From: Dastarcus helophoroides
Taxonomy: Eukaryota > Arthropoda > Insecta > Coleoptera > Bothrideridae
Direction: 5' to 3'
DNA: 64,000 nucleotides
Assembly: GCA_028583605.1 (NCBI GenBank)
Contig: CM053330.1
Span: 27,235,233-27,299,232 of the forward strand
The notes beneath the pieces were generated by a model. It was not told the origin of the DNA, did no database searches, and saw only the letters and a list, made by a program, of their open reading frames with translations. Position numbers and translations under genes: made by a program. This document shows, in pieces, positions 11,715 through 25,200 of the stretch (its first letter is position 1; every line of letters starts with the position of its first letter).

Positions 11715-12236
11715 TTACACCTCTTTCTCTACCCTCAGAGAAGTCAGCATGTTCTTGATGGACGTTTCCACCTCGAGGAAGACGTCCCATGTCCTCAGTT
11801 CCTTATCCATAGCTCTCAGCTCCGTCCAAAGCTTGTTGCATTCCAATTCTACGGTTTCCACGTTGATTTCCTTCCACAAGGTGGTTTTCCATTCGTCGAT
11901 CCATGAAGTGACGATCTTCACGTAGTCCCACAGCTGCTTGATTAGCCTGATTTCCCTCCTCATAAATTTGAGTTGCATGAACTCAGGTATGAGCAATTGA
12001 AAGAGACTCGCCAGGTACACCAGATAATCCTGCTCGTTTTCCATATTCTTAATTTGATCGTTGACCCTATCCAGCAGTTGGTAGACATTTTTGCAGGCGT
12101 GGGAGTACAGCTCGGACTTCTTAAAAGTGTTCTTGTACGACTTTTGCCTTATATTGAATAAGTGGATACGCCTCATGATGGAGTTCATGTGGATCTTTAG
12201 CGGATCTGACACCAATTGCTTGGTCGAGGCTGCAAC
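11715..12236 (-). pseudogene. Orphan copy of dynein exon 8 (tail region)
   Basis: On the - strand a preserved acceptor, GCTTCAG, at 12237 onward is followed by an uninterrupted 173-codon frame closely matching gene B exon 8. It starts VAASTKQLVS (gene [11 protein letters not shown]) and shares [17 protein letters not shown] and [17 protein letters not shown], with roughly 70% identity by eye. It stops at TAA (11717-11715), about 18 codons short of where gene B has its exon 8 donor. No neighbouring dynein exons flank it, and it lies beyond the 3' end of gene B. It is most simply a duplicated fragment. Another possibility is an exon derived from gene A or from a third paralog. Confidence 0.85.
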
Positions 12237-13321
12237 CTGAAGCATTTCGAGATCAAAAATGACATTTGCAATATCATTCACTTGCTGTGGATATTTATAT
12301 TAAACCTTGTGAGTAAAAAGTATCAAACCATAGAGTTAAATCCAAAATCGTTGAATTTGTGCAAAAATCTTTGGATTGCTTGATTTTGGTTCTTAAAAAG
12401 GCGTTTTTGATAATAGATTTCATTCGATAATTTTTTGTTTTGTTGGGACTGTTAAATCATGGTCAACTTTTTTAAATGGAACCTCGTATATTTTTCATTG
12501 TAATTGGGAAGCGACTGAAATCTGAGATCCAAATGAAATGTCTCTTTATGACCCTGACATAAATATTTTTCGAGATAATCAAGTTTAAATAGAAATGAAT
12601 GACTTTAATGGTTTCATGCTAAATTGTAGTAGTTTAATGTCGTTGAAAACTCAGACATTTTACAAATACAATGTTCTAGCGGTGTAAACTGGAAACTGAC
12701 TTTTCTAAACGTCATCGTCACTCAAACGATTCATTGCCGCAGAATACAAAATTTATTGCAAAAATAAAACTGCAGATGTGGATGTTTCTTTAACTCTTTC
12801 TGTGTCTCAATCTAGTTATTGTTATTATTATAATAGATTTTGGCAAGTCCGGTATTTGCAGCATTTTAAAAATAATAATAATACTATGGATTTGCCAAAT
12901 CTAACTCTGAAATTAACCTGACTGATTCAGATCTGATCTACACATTTCATATTTTTTCTATTCACGTCAAAATTAAATGTCTGAGCTTTTAGGGTCCGCA
13001 ACTATACCTTCAATGTTTTATTTATGTATTTCCGTTCTCTAAGCAAATTACGAAATTTAAATTTACCAGACAAATTCATAATATTAGGATGATGGTCTTT
13101 ATCCGCACTCATAAATAATGCTGATTATCTCAAGCTATAAAAAAATAAATTCGCCAATATATAAGATCCAATAAATAAAAATAAAAAATAAAAAACGGAT
13201 TTTTAAAAATTTTGCATTTGACAAAGAACACAGAATAAAATAAGTACACTTTTTCAATATACACATATAATATATTTAATAGACTATAAATAAACAATAA
13301 ATAAAACAGACTAAATGTATA
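12237..13321. other. Intergenic DNA and gene B 3' UTR
   Basis: This is AT-rich DNA between the orphan exon and the gene B stop. ATTAAA on the - strand at 13280-13275, about 40 bp past the stop, is a possible polyadenylation signal. I see no other feature. Confidence 0.5.
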
Positions 13322-13562
13322 TTATATTTGGAGCAAAATAGCTACTCCGGCTAAAACCCATTTGGAAGCTCGTTCTCTCGTTTTGAGATTAAAAGTCCAG
13401 ACAAATGTAGGACCTCGCATTCGGGTCTTATACACTGGACAGTCGTACATATTTCTAAGATCTTGCTTATCCTGGGTGATAGCCTTAATATATATAACCG
13501 GCATGGTAGGGAATAAGTCTTTCAGCTTGGAATCAGCTAAGGTGTTTTGCGAGGTATCCCAC
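13322..13562 (-). CDS. Gene B exon 18 (residues 4473-4552)
   Basis: The terminal exon has 241 nt, from [18 protein letters not shown] to [11 protein letters not shown] and TAA. The acceptor is TTTTTCAG. Its length equals the gene A terminal exon. Confidence 0.95.
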
Positions 13563-16500
13563 CTGAAAAAAACATTTAAACGTAAGTGGAGTTTTAACAC
13601 CTATTGGTTGGTTAGGCAAAAAAGTTCGAAGCAAAAGGGTCCACAACAAAATCTATAAATTTAATTTAGTACACCTTAAAGTGGATATCCACTGTTCGAC
13701 GAAAGCTTAAAATTGTTAAAATAAATTTGTCTAAAGAATTTCAATTTTTTTTCTCCAAATTCACCATTTTGTCTTCAAATTTCTACTTTTATCAGCAATT
13801 TTAAAGTTTTTGATAAGAATAGGATCTGAATTTATAAAAAAAGCAACGGACGAGAAACAGTCAATCAAAATGAATGTAATTAATACAACTTTTTGAAAAA
13901 GATACGGAGAATATAAGAAAATGGGTTACAAACTTATAATTCCAATTTTTCTTAAAAATCTAAACATAACCTAGTTTTCTTATAGGACAAATTTTGACTT
14001 TTCCCAAAAAAAAGTTTTTGCAGTTTTTTCAAGAAATTTGACTTCTAATTTTACATTTCATTCACGTTCAAAATGTCGATTTTTTTAAATTGCAACGTTT
14101 GAAGATTTTCTTTTTTCAGAATTTTGAAATGTATTTTAAAAATATCGATTAATTTAAAAAATTCAGACCTATTTGAAGTTGTGACTTTTTGAAATTTTGA
14201 ATTTCCCGAAAATATTTACTTCTTTTTTCTTTTGGAAACACTGATTTTTTTAAGTGTCCCTGGTTTTCGTATGTAAGGTAAAAATACAGAAGTGATTTCG
14301 TATATCTTTGATAACTAAGGGTGCGTTTAAGTTAGATTCTTTATTCCGTACATTTCTCTCTGATATAATAATATATCAAGTGTAAACCATACTGAGAGAC
14401 TAATCACATAGCTGAGATAAATTACTTGACACACAAAGTCGACACAAATTTTAGCCAGTGTCTGACATATACCTCAGAAGTTGTAATCGTCCACTTTCTC
14501 TCGAGATATTTCATGGGATTAACTTATCACTTATATTATTGAGATACTACTTTATACAGTTAATTTGCAAATTTAATTAGACAAAATCTATTAATCATTT
14601 AAAGCAGCAAAGACATTTTATGTCGACACTTTATCTCAGCAAGAAGTGTCAGCAATTTTATTCAGCTACATTTGTGTCATAGTATAAACGGGCAAGGAAA
14701 TTTAGTCTCAGATACCTGAGATTTCTATCATGAAATAAGTCTCTAATTTAGAACATTATAATAGCGTGTAACATAATGAGTCCGGATTCCATTTCAAATA
14801 TATGGCGAGTATCCTTTTTTAGGTTTCAGTAGTGATTTCGGAAAAGAAGACGCGTCAGATGTTTCTGCCAATGATCTATGTTGTAAATAAAAAATTTTAA
14901 GACTTTTAAACTATTCCTAAATTCTGATAGTCAACAATGATTAAAATCGTGTTTTGTGACATTTGAGGAAAGCTAAATTGAACTCACCGCGCCCCTTCCA
15001 TAAATAGTCCATAAACATACGATCCTTCTCTTGGCGGAGCCGTGAAATCCTCCTTTTGTTTCTTTGTGACGTCAGTCAGTAAGCACATCTTGTCCAACGG
15101 CCATTCGTTCTTCCTGGCCGTCTGTTGCATAATCGCGGTCAAGAAAGATTGTGGATTGAAGAAACCTGCGAGCCATACCGTGGGAGGCATCGAGAAATCC
15201 ATAGTCCACTGATTGAGCTCACATATCCTGTTGCCTAAATCGCCCACCCATAACCCCAAAGACAACATGCTTGGGTAAGCTTTGACCGCCCACGATTCAG
15301 GTACCTGGTCCATAAATAGCGATTGCCCAAGATTCTCCATATCTGACGTAATAGTCAATTCGCCCTAAGAAAGACAATTATTCACGTGTTAGGTAAATAC
15401 CTACGCCTTGGTACAGTTTACCTTAAGACCAAGGAATAACTCGGTGAGTGATCGTTTCATTTCACCTGTGAGCGTATTCATTCTTTCGCACTCTTGAAAA
15501 GCGACAATAATGTAGGGCGTGCGATCTTCAACTTTGGACATCATTTCTTGAATAGGATAGGCCTCTGGTAGGCTGCTTAGAATGTCGTCTAGGGTTGTTT
15601 TTATCTTAAAGCAAATAAATGATTAGTTTATGTTATCTCTAAAGCACTGAACTAAACACTGTGGCTTGTGATTAAGTCCAAAGAAGGTTTCACCACCCCT
15701 TTCCCACATCGGCAATTATATAAATAATTACGCGTTTCGTATTTCGCCAGCAGAACTGGCATTTTCAAGCGCACTAATCTAAAGAGATTAGCAAAAGATG
15801 CATTGAGATTCAAATCGATACTGGCGCCAGTATACGTATCGCGTAATTATTTATTTAATTGCCGATGTGGTAAAGGGGTGAAACCTTCTTTGGAGTTTAT
15901 GTTATGCAAAAACAAGATTGTCATACAACATCTTCCTTGCTCATTCCACCACCAGCGCCAGCACCGGAATCTCTAGGTTGCATCGCGAAAATAGTCTGAA
16001 ATAGAGTCTCGGAGGTGCTGGTTAGAAAGCCAATTTCTGCGTTCGGGTGTAATCCGTACAAATACGGACTTTCGGGCGGTAATCTGTCGTCGATATACTG
16101 ATGATAGCCTTGGTAATCCATGTTGGGGGGTGCGTAAAAGCCGGGGGCGAATTGTAACTCGCCCTCTAATAGTTCGGGTGCCATGTACTCCAACAGATAG
16201 TTGCGACAGAGTCTTCGGTCCCAATCGTCGGTGATGTGACCGCCGTACATTATCTCCCCGAAGAGATAACGGAGATCTTCAAAGGGTACCTAAAAAGTAA
16301 CAATTCGAGAATTAATTTTGACTTGATTCTATAATCAATTTATGGTAATAAGATCTTTGGAAAGTCTTTGAATTTAAAGAGCTGGTTGCTTAAAACAACA
16401 AAACAACTGGAAGTCTTGAATAGCCAGGAGACAAAAAGATGAATTGTGTGATCATCAAGTATTGAAGAGTAAGCATTCAGTGGCTGTTCGTGGTGAAAAA

Positions 16501-19500
16501 TGCGGGAGGTTCACACAAAAATTATTATTGATTGGCAGCTTTTATATCAGTTATGTTTAGCTAAGAATGTTTTAATACATGCATAGTAAACTCGATAGTA
16601 AATAGCATCATATTTACCGCAACCGAATAACTAGGTAAATTTTATTGCAAATTTCCGCATTATAACAATAACACAACAATATAAGCAAGAGTAAATCAAA
16701 TTTTTTAACGCAAAACCAGGGGCAATGGTAAAACATCGAATCGAAATCACTGAATTCTGGTAGCTAATATAATACATTACGCAAGTTCGGTGAATTTGTA
16801 CTAAGCGAGTGTGCCGAATACGAGAGAAACGTGCGCCCGCTATTCGGAGAAAAAACAGAAGGAACGCAGCCGCTGAGATGTTATCAAAAAATTTTACGTC
16901 GCGGTCGCAGGAGCCATGGCTCAAACAGCGTATTGAAGTATAGCTATTGGCATTATCAAAGAAAGCTAGGATAATATTTCTTATTGACTTATTAAATATA
17001 CAATCAACGTACATTGTTTTGCAGATTTAGCGTACGTCTTTGTATTAGGGTGCGTTTAGATTAGACACTTTATTCGGTATGTTTGTCTCTGACATAAAAA
17101 TATGTCATGTGTAAACTATCCTGAAAGAAGCTACCTGGGACTAATCACACAGTTGCGATAAATTACACGATATAAAATGTTAGCCAGTATCTGACATATA
17201 TCTCAGATGTTGTAGTCGTCTACATTCTCTCAAAATATTTCATGCGAATAACTATTGTATATTACTTATAATATTAGGATATTATTCCGTATAAATAATG
17301 TGCAAATTTAATTAGACAAATTTTGATTATTTAATGTAGCAAAGACATTTTACATCGATATTTTATCTTAGCTTTCTGAATAGTTAATCAAGGCTAAGAA
17401 TTTGGAAGACTAAGGTCATCCAAAAGCAATATTGCGATTAGCATGGGGATACCTTCCTTATCCTCAACTCAACAAAAAAGAAGAGAACAGAAGAAGACAG
17501 TAAAATGCAGAGTCTAGGAAGAAGAGATAAAAAATACTTACTCTGTTGTTTGCTTCCAAATAGTTAATGAGAACATTAACGCTGATCGTCAAATCGCCAA
17601 TATTAAAAGGATAATTGCGATTCCACCCTTGTGGCCCAAACTTCCTCCTTTCCGCCACCACGGCGTGAAAGTAGCACAAAGCAAACAGCATCGGTTTAAA
17701 TTCCGCTTCTTTTGTCGTACTTTCAAACGTACTTTGATCAAAATTGTCCAGTGCCTTGTGCAAGTTAGCATACATGCCAGTGGGCGGTTCATTAGTTATC
17801 TTAATTGATGATTCCAAGATACCCTGAGGGATGACGCATGTCATCGGATCAGCCGAACCTTCCGCGCTTAAGTACAAGCGGAAATCCTCATGAGCAAACT
17901 CGTTGCAATATTCCATTTTTTTCTCCAAATTCGGCAACCACTTGGTCACCAAGTGAATGTTTTGTAAGATGACCCACTGCCCATGCTCCGATGCCTCATC
18001 CATGGCGTTCTCCGCTACGATTTCCTGTCCTTGGCCCAATGACACGCTGTGAAAGTTCCTCTTATCAAAGGTAAATCCCAGCTTAAAGCCTAGCCGTTCA
18101 ACGTCTTTCAACGGGTTTACACCTGGTGACAGAATGAAGAAGACCGGTGTCGAACAGCTGGTCTCTTGATAAGACTTCTCAAACTCGACCGTTCTGGCGG
18201 TTATATATTTGCTGCCCAATTTTTCTTCAATAAAACATTGCATGGCGTAAGTCATTCTATCGGGTCGAAGACAGCGCATCATGCAGAGGTGTTGCAACGG
18301 GGTTTTCGACTTCCACTCGCCTGGGAACTTCTCCTTCTCGGGGCATTCACTGTCAACGAACTTATGCCACCGCTTGGCCGCACCTTCCAAATCCTTGTCA
18401 AGATTTTTGAATTCGTTCAGATTCACTAAGGTCTTAATGCCGCCCCAAGAGTTGTTTGTTAGGTATTCGACCGGGGACACCACGTTAGGAGTAATCGGGT
18501 ATCTGAGCAGAAAATCGACTTCTTCCGTGCACAGTTCGGCTGCGTGTTTCAAAATTTGGAACGTAACCAGAGACAGAAAAATCAACTTGTCGCGTTCGTA
18601 GAGACCCCGGCTCGTGTACATGAAAACGGAGAAAGTTATGCTGTCTAGTAGGTTAAGAACTCGGGCCTTTAGATCTTCAGCTTCAACGGCTTTGATTAAG
18701 GCGTCCTTGAAAACTATGGTGAACGCTTTCAGGGAAAATTGATATATTGCGTTAATTTTGTTTAATTCGTTTAATATGAAGTACAGAATTGAAGCTCGAG
18801 CAGCGCAAGGTCTGTATTGCTCACGAGCTTCGTCAATTTTAACCGAAGTTATTTTGGCTTCTTCCACTTTAATCTCAATTTCCATGGCTGTTCTCTTGGT
18901 GGTTTCCAGATTCTCAACCAACTCAATGTCGCCTAAAATATTACCCGTGGCAGTCGATAATCTATAGAGCAAATTATCTTCGCAAGTTTTCAAGGTGATT
19001 TTGAAATCGTTTTGTTGCTTAGTTAATATCGATTTCGTCACTTCCAAATCGGGTCGTTCTAGTTTTACCACCTCCGCCAGTAACTGATCTTCCAGACCGT
19101 CTCTAGTTACTGTAAAATTAATCAAAGTGGTCTGAGCTTGAATTTCCGGCTGGTAGTGGGGGTTGGCGAGCTTAGTCTGTATAATTAGCTTAAAACGCCG
19201 ATCGTAATCAACGTCTTTATCCCCAATCCTCACGCATTTACCCTTCTTGATGAGTACACGCCCCAGAACAGGATCCAGGACGGCATCCATGGTTTCTCCG
19301 ATGTTTTCCAGCAGCAGTACAGAGCCGTTAGTGATGGCACGTTCCAAAACATCCAGATAGTTTCTTACGCTGAGGCGTGTCACGACAAGGCCATCGCCGT
19401 ACCTAGTTTTAATCCATTTGATCCCTTGCAATTGGGGATCGATCATTAGGGGCCATCGGGCGGAATTCGTCAGAATGCAAGCATTCTCCGACGACATTCT

Positions 19501-22199
19501 ATCCGTCGGCAGTCCTTCATTGTTCCATTGAGCTATAACGGCCGCATCTGTCAGCATGTCCAAGGGATCCAAACCTTCACTTCTGGGCACTGGAACGGGC
19601 AGTTCTTGCATGTACGGCATCCAATGAATATCCATTAACTCGAGTCTGTACCTCCTGGTAAAGCAACCAACGTACGATATAAAAGATGATACAATTAGAA
19701 CATCCCCGGGTAGCGTCTCAATCGAAGCCTCATAATCCGTAATCTTCTGCCTCCATCTGATTTTTTCCGAGGCTAAACCACCGACGAGGCGATTAGCCAA
19801 ATCGATGGTTCGTTCTGTATGATCGGCCTCCGCTTGCACTTTCAACTTCTCTTCGGTGGCGACGTCAAACATTTCTTTCAGGCTGGCCAGTTGGGCTTCC
19901 AAAGTGGCCAATCTATCGTTTAGCTCCTTCAGTTTGTTGGTGGCTTCCTCCAATTCTTTCTTCGCTTTATTCATAGCCTTTACTTTGGGCTCGTACGTGA
20001 CGTAGACGGCGTTGTACTTTATAATATTGAGAACCCAAGCGCACATACCGGCGGCGGCGCTTGATTTCGATATGATCTTTTCCGGAACGAATTCGGGGTC
20101 CTTGAGGTATTCTGCCACGGCGGCTACAATGTTGGCGGGTATATGATCTTTGTCGTAAAAGATCAAATCGTTCAAGAATTGGTCGACTTTGTTCATGAGT
20201 CCTTTGCTGCTCTGTAAAAAAATTAACATTAATCACACTAAAATTCCAAAAGGAAGTACCATTTTCTTTGTTAACGTTTTAATTGTAATTTGGAATATTC
20301 GACTTTTTGTAGAAATTTTTGAATTTTAAAATCAAATTTGAAGTGGTAATATTAAATTCAAAATTTATTGGTATTTATTGGTAAGTTCTGGAAAAGATGA
20401 AAATTAAAAAAAGGCTATATTTATGAAACAAAATTATAAAATTTTCGAGTCGACATATAAGGTGAGTCAGAGAGAATGAGCCAACACTAAACTGGAGATA
20501 CTAGACACCAAAATATTACGATTGAGCTCAACATGTCTTAAACCAATGTCGCTGGTTTAAGAGATGTAGGGCGTTTAATGTTTAAATTTCATTAGGAAAT
20601 TTCTCAATAACGAAGAAAGTTTGATGCTATAGATATAAAAATTGGGAGTTTTATATTTTTTGGTATGAGAATTACAAATTTTATACTCATGTTGACTTTT
20701 CTTTTAGAAGGGGCTAGTTTCACTACATTATTTTCATGAATTAAAACATAGTTTTTCAAACTGTCAAGCCGAAAATCTAAAAGAAGGTACCGTTCTACGG
20801 AGAAAAGGTATTGTTAAGGTTTTTAAGTTATGCACTTGCATTTAAAAATTTCAATTTATTTTGTTACGATTCTTTTTAGGAACCGATATTGCTGTTTTTT
20901 AAATTTGAAGAATTTAGTTTATTAGAAAGAACCAAATTTTATTCGGTAGATTCTTGCAGATAACAAGTCGCAAATATGTTTAAAAATAATAGGGAAATTT
21001 TCATTTTGACATTTAAGAATGTATAATTTAAAATGTATTGAGGTAGGTGGTGGACACTTCCAATATTGGAATTGAAGTTTGTCATTGTCACTATTGCCAA
21101 TAATTTATTGCTATTGTTACCAATGTTGCTTTATTTGCTTTTCCGTATCTTTAGATATTTTAAGAATAAAAAATCATAACAAAACACATCTAACCTTTTA
21201 AATGAAAATAACTTAAAAACCGATAGATTTAGACGACTTCAAAAGGAGAACCTTTTCTTTGTAGAATTGGCCGTCCTTTTATATCCGTATTTGTTTTCAG
21301 CATAACTCAATAGATAAAAAAATATGTTTTAGTTTACGCAAATAATAATGTGAAACTAATGCCCTCTAGGAGCAAGAACAAAATAAGCTCAAAATTAGTT
21401 GTTCTCACATCACATCAGATTTATACTATTCAAACGTTCTCAAATATTGAGAAATTTTAAAATAAAATTTAAATTTTGAACACGCTGTATCTCTTAAACC
21501 AGCATTGGCATAAAGCATGTTGAGCTCAATCATAAAATTTTGGTGCTTAGTATTTCTAGTTTAGCTATTATTTGAGAATCACCTTGTATATTTCAAAATT
21601 TTAAAATTATAAGAAAATTAGTTTTAAGAATATAATTTTGAGAAAATCGCGATTTCGAGAAAAAACTCACTTTGAGATAAAATTAAAAATTTTAAGAAAA
21701 AACCTATATCTCGAGATTTATGAAATAAATTAAAGAAAATCAAAGGTAAAATAAACTTTAAATTTAAAAGACAAGCAATAAAAAAACAAACATGGTACAT
21801 TATACATTATACAGAATTATTTACGTCATTTGACACGAAAAATTATGCCTACACTACTTGATTTTAAAAAAAGTTTTGGTTTGGGGGTAGATAGGTACCC
21901 ATTGGCGGTTTATTTTGAAATTTGTTTCATAATGTTTACTTCTGCTAAACTTTAAGGATTTAAAAAAAAATTTCGTTTAACGTTTAAATTCTCAACACGA
22001 ATTTCAGCTATTAAAACCAGATTTAGATGGAGTTCTACTCCATTTTGTTTGGTGTCGCAAATGTAAAAAATTGACCAGTGATGTATACGGGCCATACAAA
22101 AATTATGACCAAATAATTACAAGTTTTAAATGCTAATAAATTGCTTTAGTTGTAGAACTTAATTATCGCTCAAATACCACACACCACTGCTCTATAAAG

Positions 22200-22265
<66 letters not shown>

Positions 22266-25200
22266 CATTTTCAAAACGGCGGATTTAAACAAATTTAATA
22301 TTAATCAAGTCAACATTTTGAAAACTCAGACGTTCTTGTAATAACCAGCGGATTTAAGGGAAACAATTTAATAATCATTACTTAAGACTTTTAATATTGT
22401 GGTCTAATTTCGTTAAAATAAATCTTGAGGAAAAAAATTGAAATTTCAAGAAAGAGTTTCGGTTTCGATAGATTTGACAAAAATAAACGAAATTCGGTCG
22501 TGATTTTCGTTTAATCCAAAAGGGCCTCAAATTCAAATTTGAAGTTTAGTGCTGACGATCTAAAGTTAATATTTGAAAATGTTTATAATTTTTAAGTTTA
22601 ACTGGAAACTTAAGAAAAAATGTCAAAATTTTAAGTAAAAAATCAGAAATTTGTATTAAAAATATTCTCTAATTTTTGAGTTTAAAATTTAAACACATAA
22701 TTTTGAAAAGAAATGAAGTCATATAAAAAAATACTATTTCGCGAAAAAGTTACATATTTCGAATCTAAATTCGAATTTAAATTTGGAGAAAAATGTTACA
22801 CAAGTAGTTATTACATAATTTTAGAATTAATTTCAAAATTGTTAAAAGGCAAGTTTTAATCTTTAGAAAAATAATTGACATGTCCAGTTTTAAGTTAAAA
22901 TATTCTGAACTCACAATTTTAACAAGAAATTTGACATAAAAAAACAGGTAAATTTAATAAAACAGTTTTTGAAATTTCAAGTTTATTTTGAATTTTGACT
23001 TTAGCGTCGAAATTTTATATTCTAATTTCAATATTTCAATCCGAGATTTTATTTGAAACTTAAATTTTTCATAAAATACAAACGATTATGAGGTAAAAGA
23101 TAAATATTTGAGAAAAATCCAACAACTCGAAGTAAAATTTGAAATTTTGGGAAATATGTTTTTAGTGAACTAAACTTTTCTCGAAATTTTGATTTTCTCC
23201 TAAAAAAATTAGAAATTTCAAAGTTAAACCTAAAATTTTGACTTCTTTTAAAGAAATGTAGAAATTTCAAATTAGGTGTGAAATTTAGATTTAATTTATT
23301 TTCAAATTCAACTTCGTTGAATTTTAAGTCTAAATTTATATTTTTATTAATGAATTCGAAATATTTTTTCCAAAAAAGATAATTTTTAAAAATACAGTTT
23401 ATCTCGGAATTTTGGCATACCTAACAATTCAATTTTCGTTTTTGATGAAACCAAAACAGAAACTGAAATTCAGTTTCGGTTTCTCCCAAAAATCTAGTTT
23501 CATTCGGTCTATTTTAAATCTAAGTTAATAATTTGTATGGAGAGTACCAACCTTCCACGACCTGTCCTTCGGTATTTTTCCGCTTTTGGCGGCAAACAGC
23601 ACTAAGACGGCGCCAAGGACTTTTTCCACGGCCGGTGGAGGCGTCGCAAATGACTTCAGTTCAGTCAGATTATTCTTGTTCAAAGTGTTTAAGGCTTCTT
23701 CGGCCGCCTCGATGGCAGGCTTGGCCTTCTCTACTTCCTTCTGACAGACAGCCATTTGATTCGACACTTCCTCCTCGATCACTTTCACTTTGGCCTCTTC
23801 TTCGCTGACAAAGGCTTTCTCTTTGGCGACTTTGGCGTTCTCTTCAGACAACACGGCTAGGAGTTTCATCGAAGCCATGTTTCGTTCCTTTACTACCACC
23901 TCTTGCTCTGCTAATACGACTTTCAGGCCGTCCACCTCTTCGGAGGTGGCAGCCAATTTAACCAAACCAATTTCTAATCTTTGGATTTGGTCCAAGGTTA
24001 TAACGTATTTTTCTGTTAGTAGCTTTGAGTACAAATCAATTAACTCCAAGAAAGATTTAGGTGTGGTGTAATTGTAGCGCCTTTCATTGATAAAATAAAT
24101 GTCAGACATCTCGTTGACTTTCGTGTGACAAAAAGACATGAACAGGGAAACTGATTCGACCAATACCTTTGGAAGAGCTTCGATTTCTCCTAGGAAGCGT
24201 TTCGAGACCGATTCCAAGGCTTCTTTGGGCCATTCGTGAAACCAGTCAATCGATGAACAGTTGATTAAAGCGGGAAATTTTCTACCTCTAATTCTTAAGG
24301 TCGATCCAACCGGAGAAAAGCATAGGACGATTTTCAGTAATCGCCTAACCCTATCAATAAAGAATTTCCAACAATTCTCTCTGTTATCTTCAAGGCCAGC
24401 ACTTTTGACTTCACCCTTGACGCCATTAATCACATTTTCAACATCCTCGTCTGGTAACAGATCGCTAATTTCTCCTGAAGCCAGTATATCGTTTATTAGC
24501 ACCAAGAAGGATTCCTGGGGAACTTGGGCGTCAGTCATTAGAAATACATTGGCTACACTCTTCAATCCCGACTTGATGTACAAATTGGCTATGTCGAGCT
24601 TCAAGTCGTTCATTGAGTAACCTTTTCGAATTTGCACCTGAAACACATCAAAGGACGAAATAAAGGCCGCCAGTCTCGTCAAGGATTGTTTTCCGGAGCC
24701 TCCCACCCCTATTAGCAGGGCATTTCCCCTTGGCGACTCCATAATGCGGTTTATGCGACAAATGTGATACATGGCGTCTTCGAATAGCACCAGATTCATC
24801 GCTGCCACCAATTCGTTGTACCCCAATAAAGCCTCATTGAGAAGAATCCCCAACGTTCGAAAATCTTTAATAGGGAAATACTTGGGATCGCCCATCCCTT
24901 CGGCAAAGTGACAATATATCAGGGGTACGGCAAATGTTGTGGTTTCGTTAAGTTCTTCAAAGCCCGCTTTCTTGATGGCATCTCCCACGAGTTTGGTAAA
25001 CTGTTCGATGTCCTTTTTCTCAACCAGTTTGTCACCGTAGACTCTCCAAGCTTCGTGCATCCACAAACGCACGAGGTCAGTTTGCGACTTGATTGCGTCG
25101 CCGGTGGCGAACAAAATGCCCTGGAAGATGTTCGAGAGGTCCCTCAACGTGAACGTGTAGTGAAATTTGATGGCAGTTGGTAGAAAATTCTGACTGCATC

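Larger units (their letters stand above)
20212..23551 (-). other. Gene B intron 13
   Basis: The intron is 3340 bp. It holds a TIR element (20458-21586), a (TA)n microsatellite (22201-22262) and degenerate AAATTTT/GAAAATTT cryptic repeats over most of the rest. No coding sequence is seen. Confidence 0.75.

Noticed and set aside
11715..12236. Mutually exclusive alternative of gene B exon 8
   Set aside because: It lies about 30 kb away and downstream of the terminal exon and stop, so ordinary alternative splicing within gene B cannot use it.
15927..15932. Exon 15 donor at GTTGTA
   Set aside because: The next GT, GTATGA, is a better donor and gives the same exon length as gene A.
16631..17014. 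127-residue open frame in intron 14
   Set aside because: No domain, biased composition and intronic position. Nothing supports expression.
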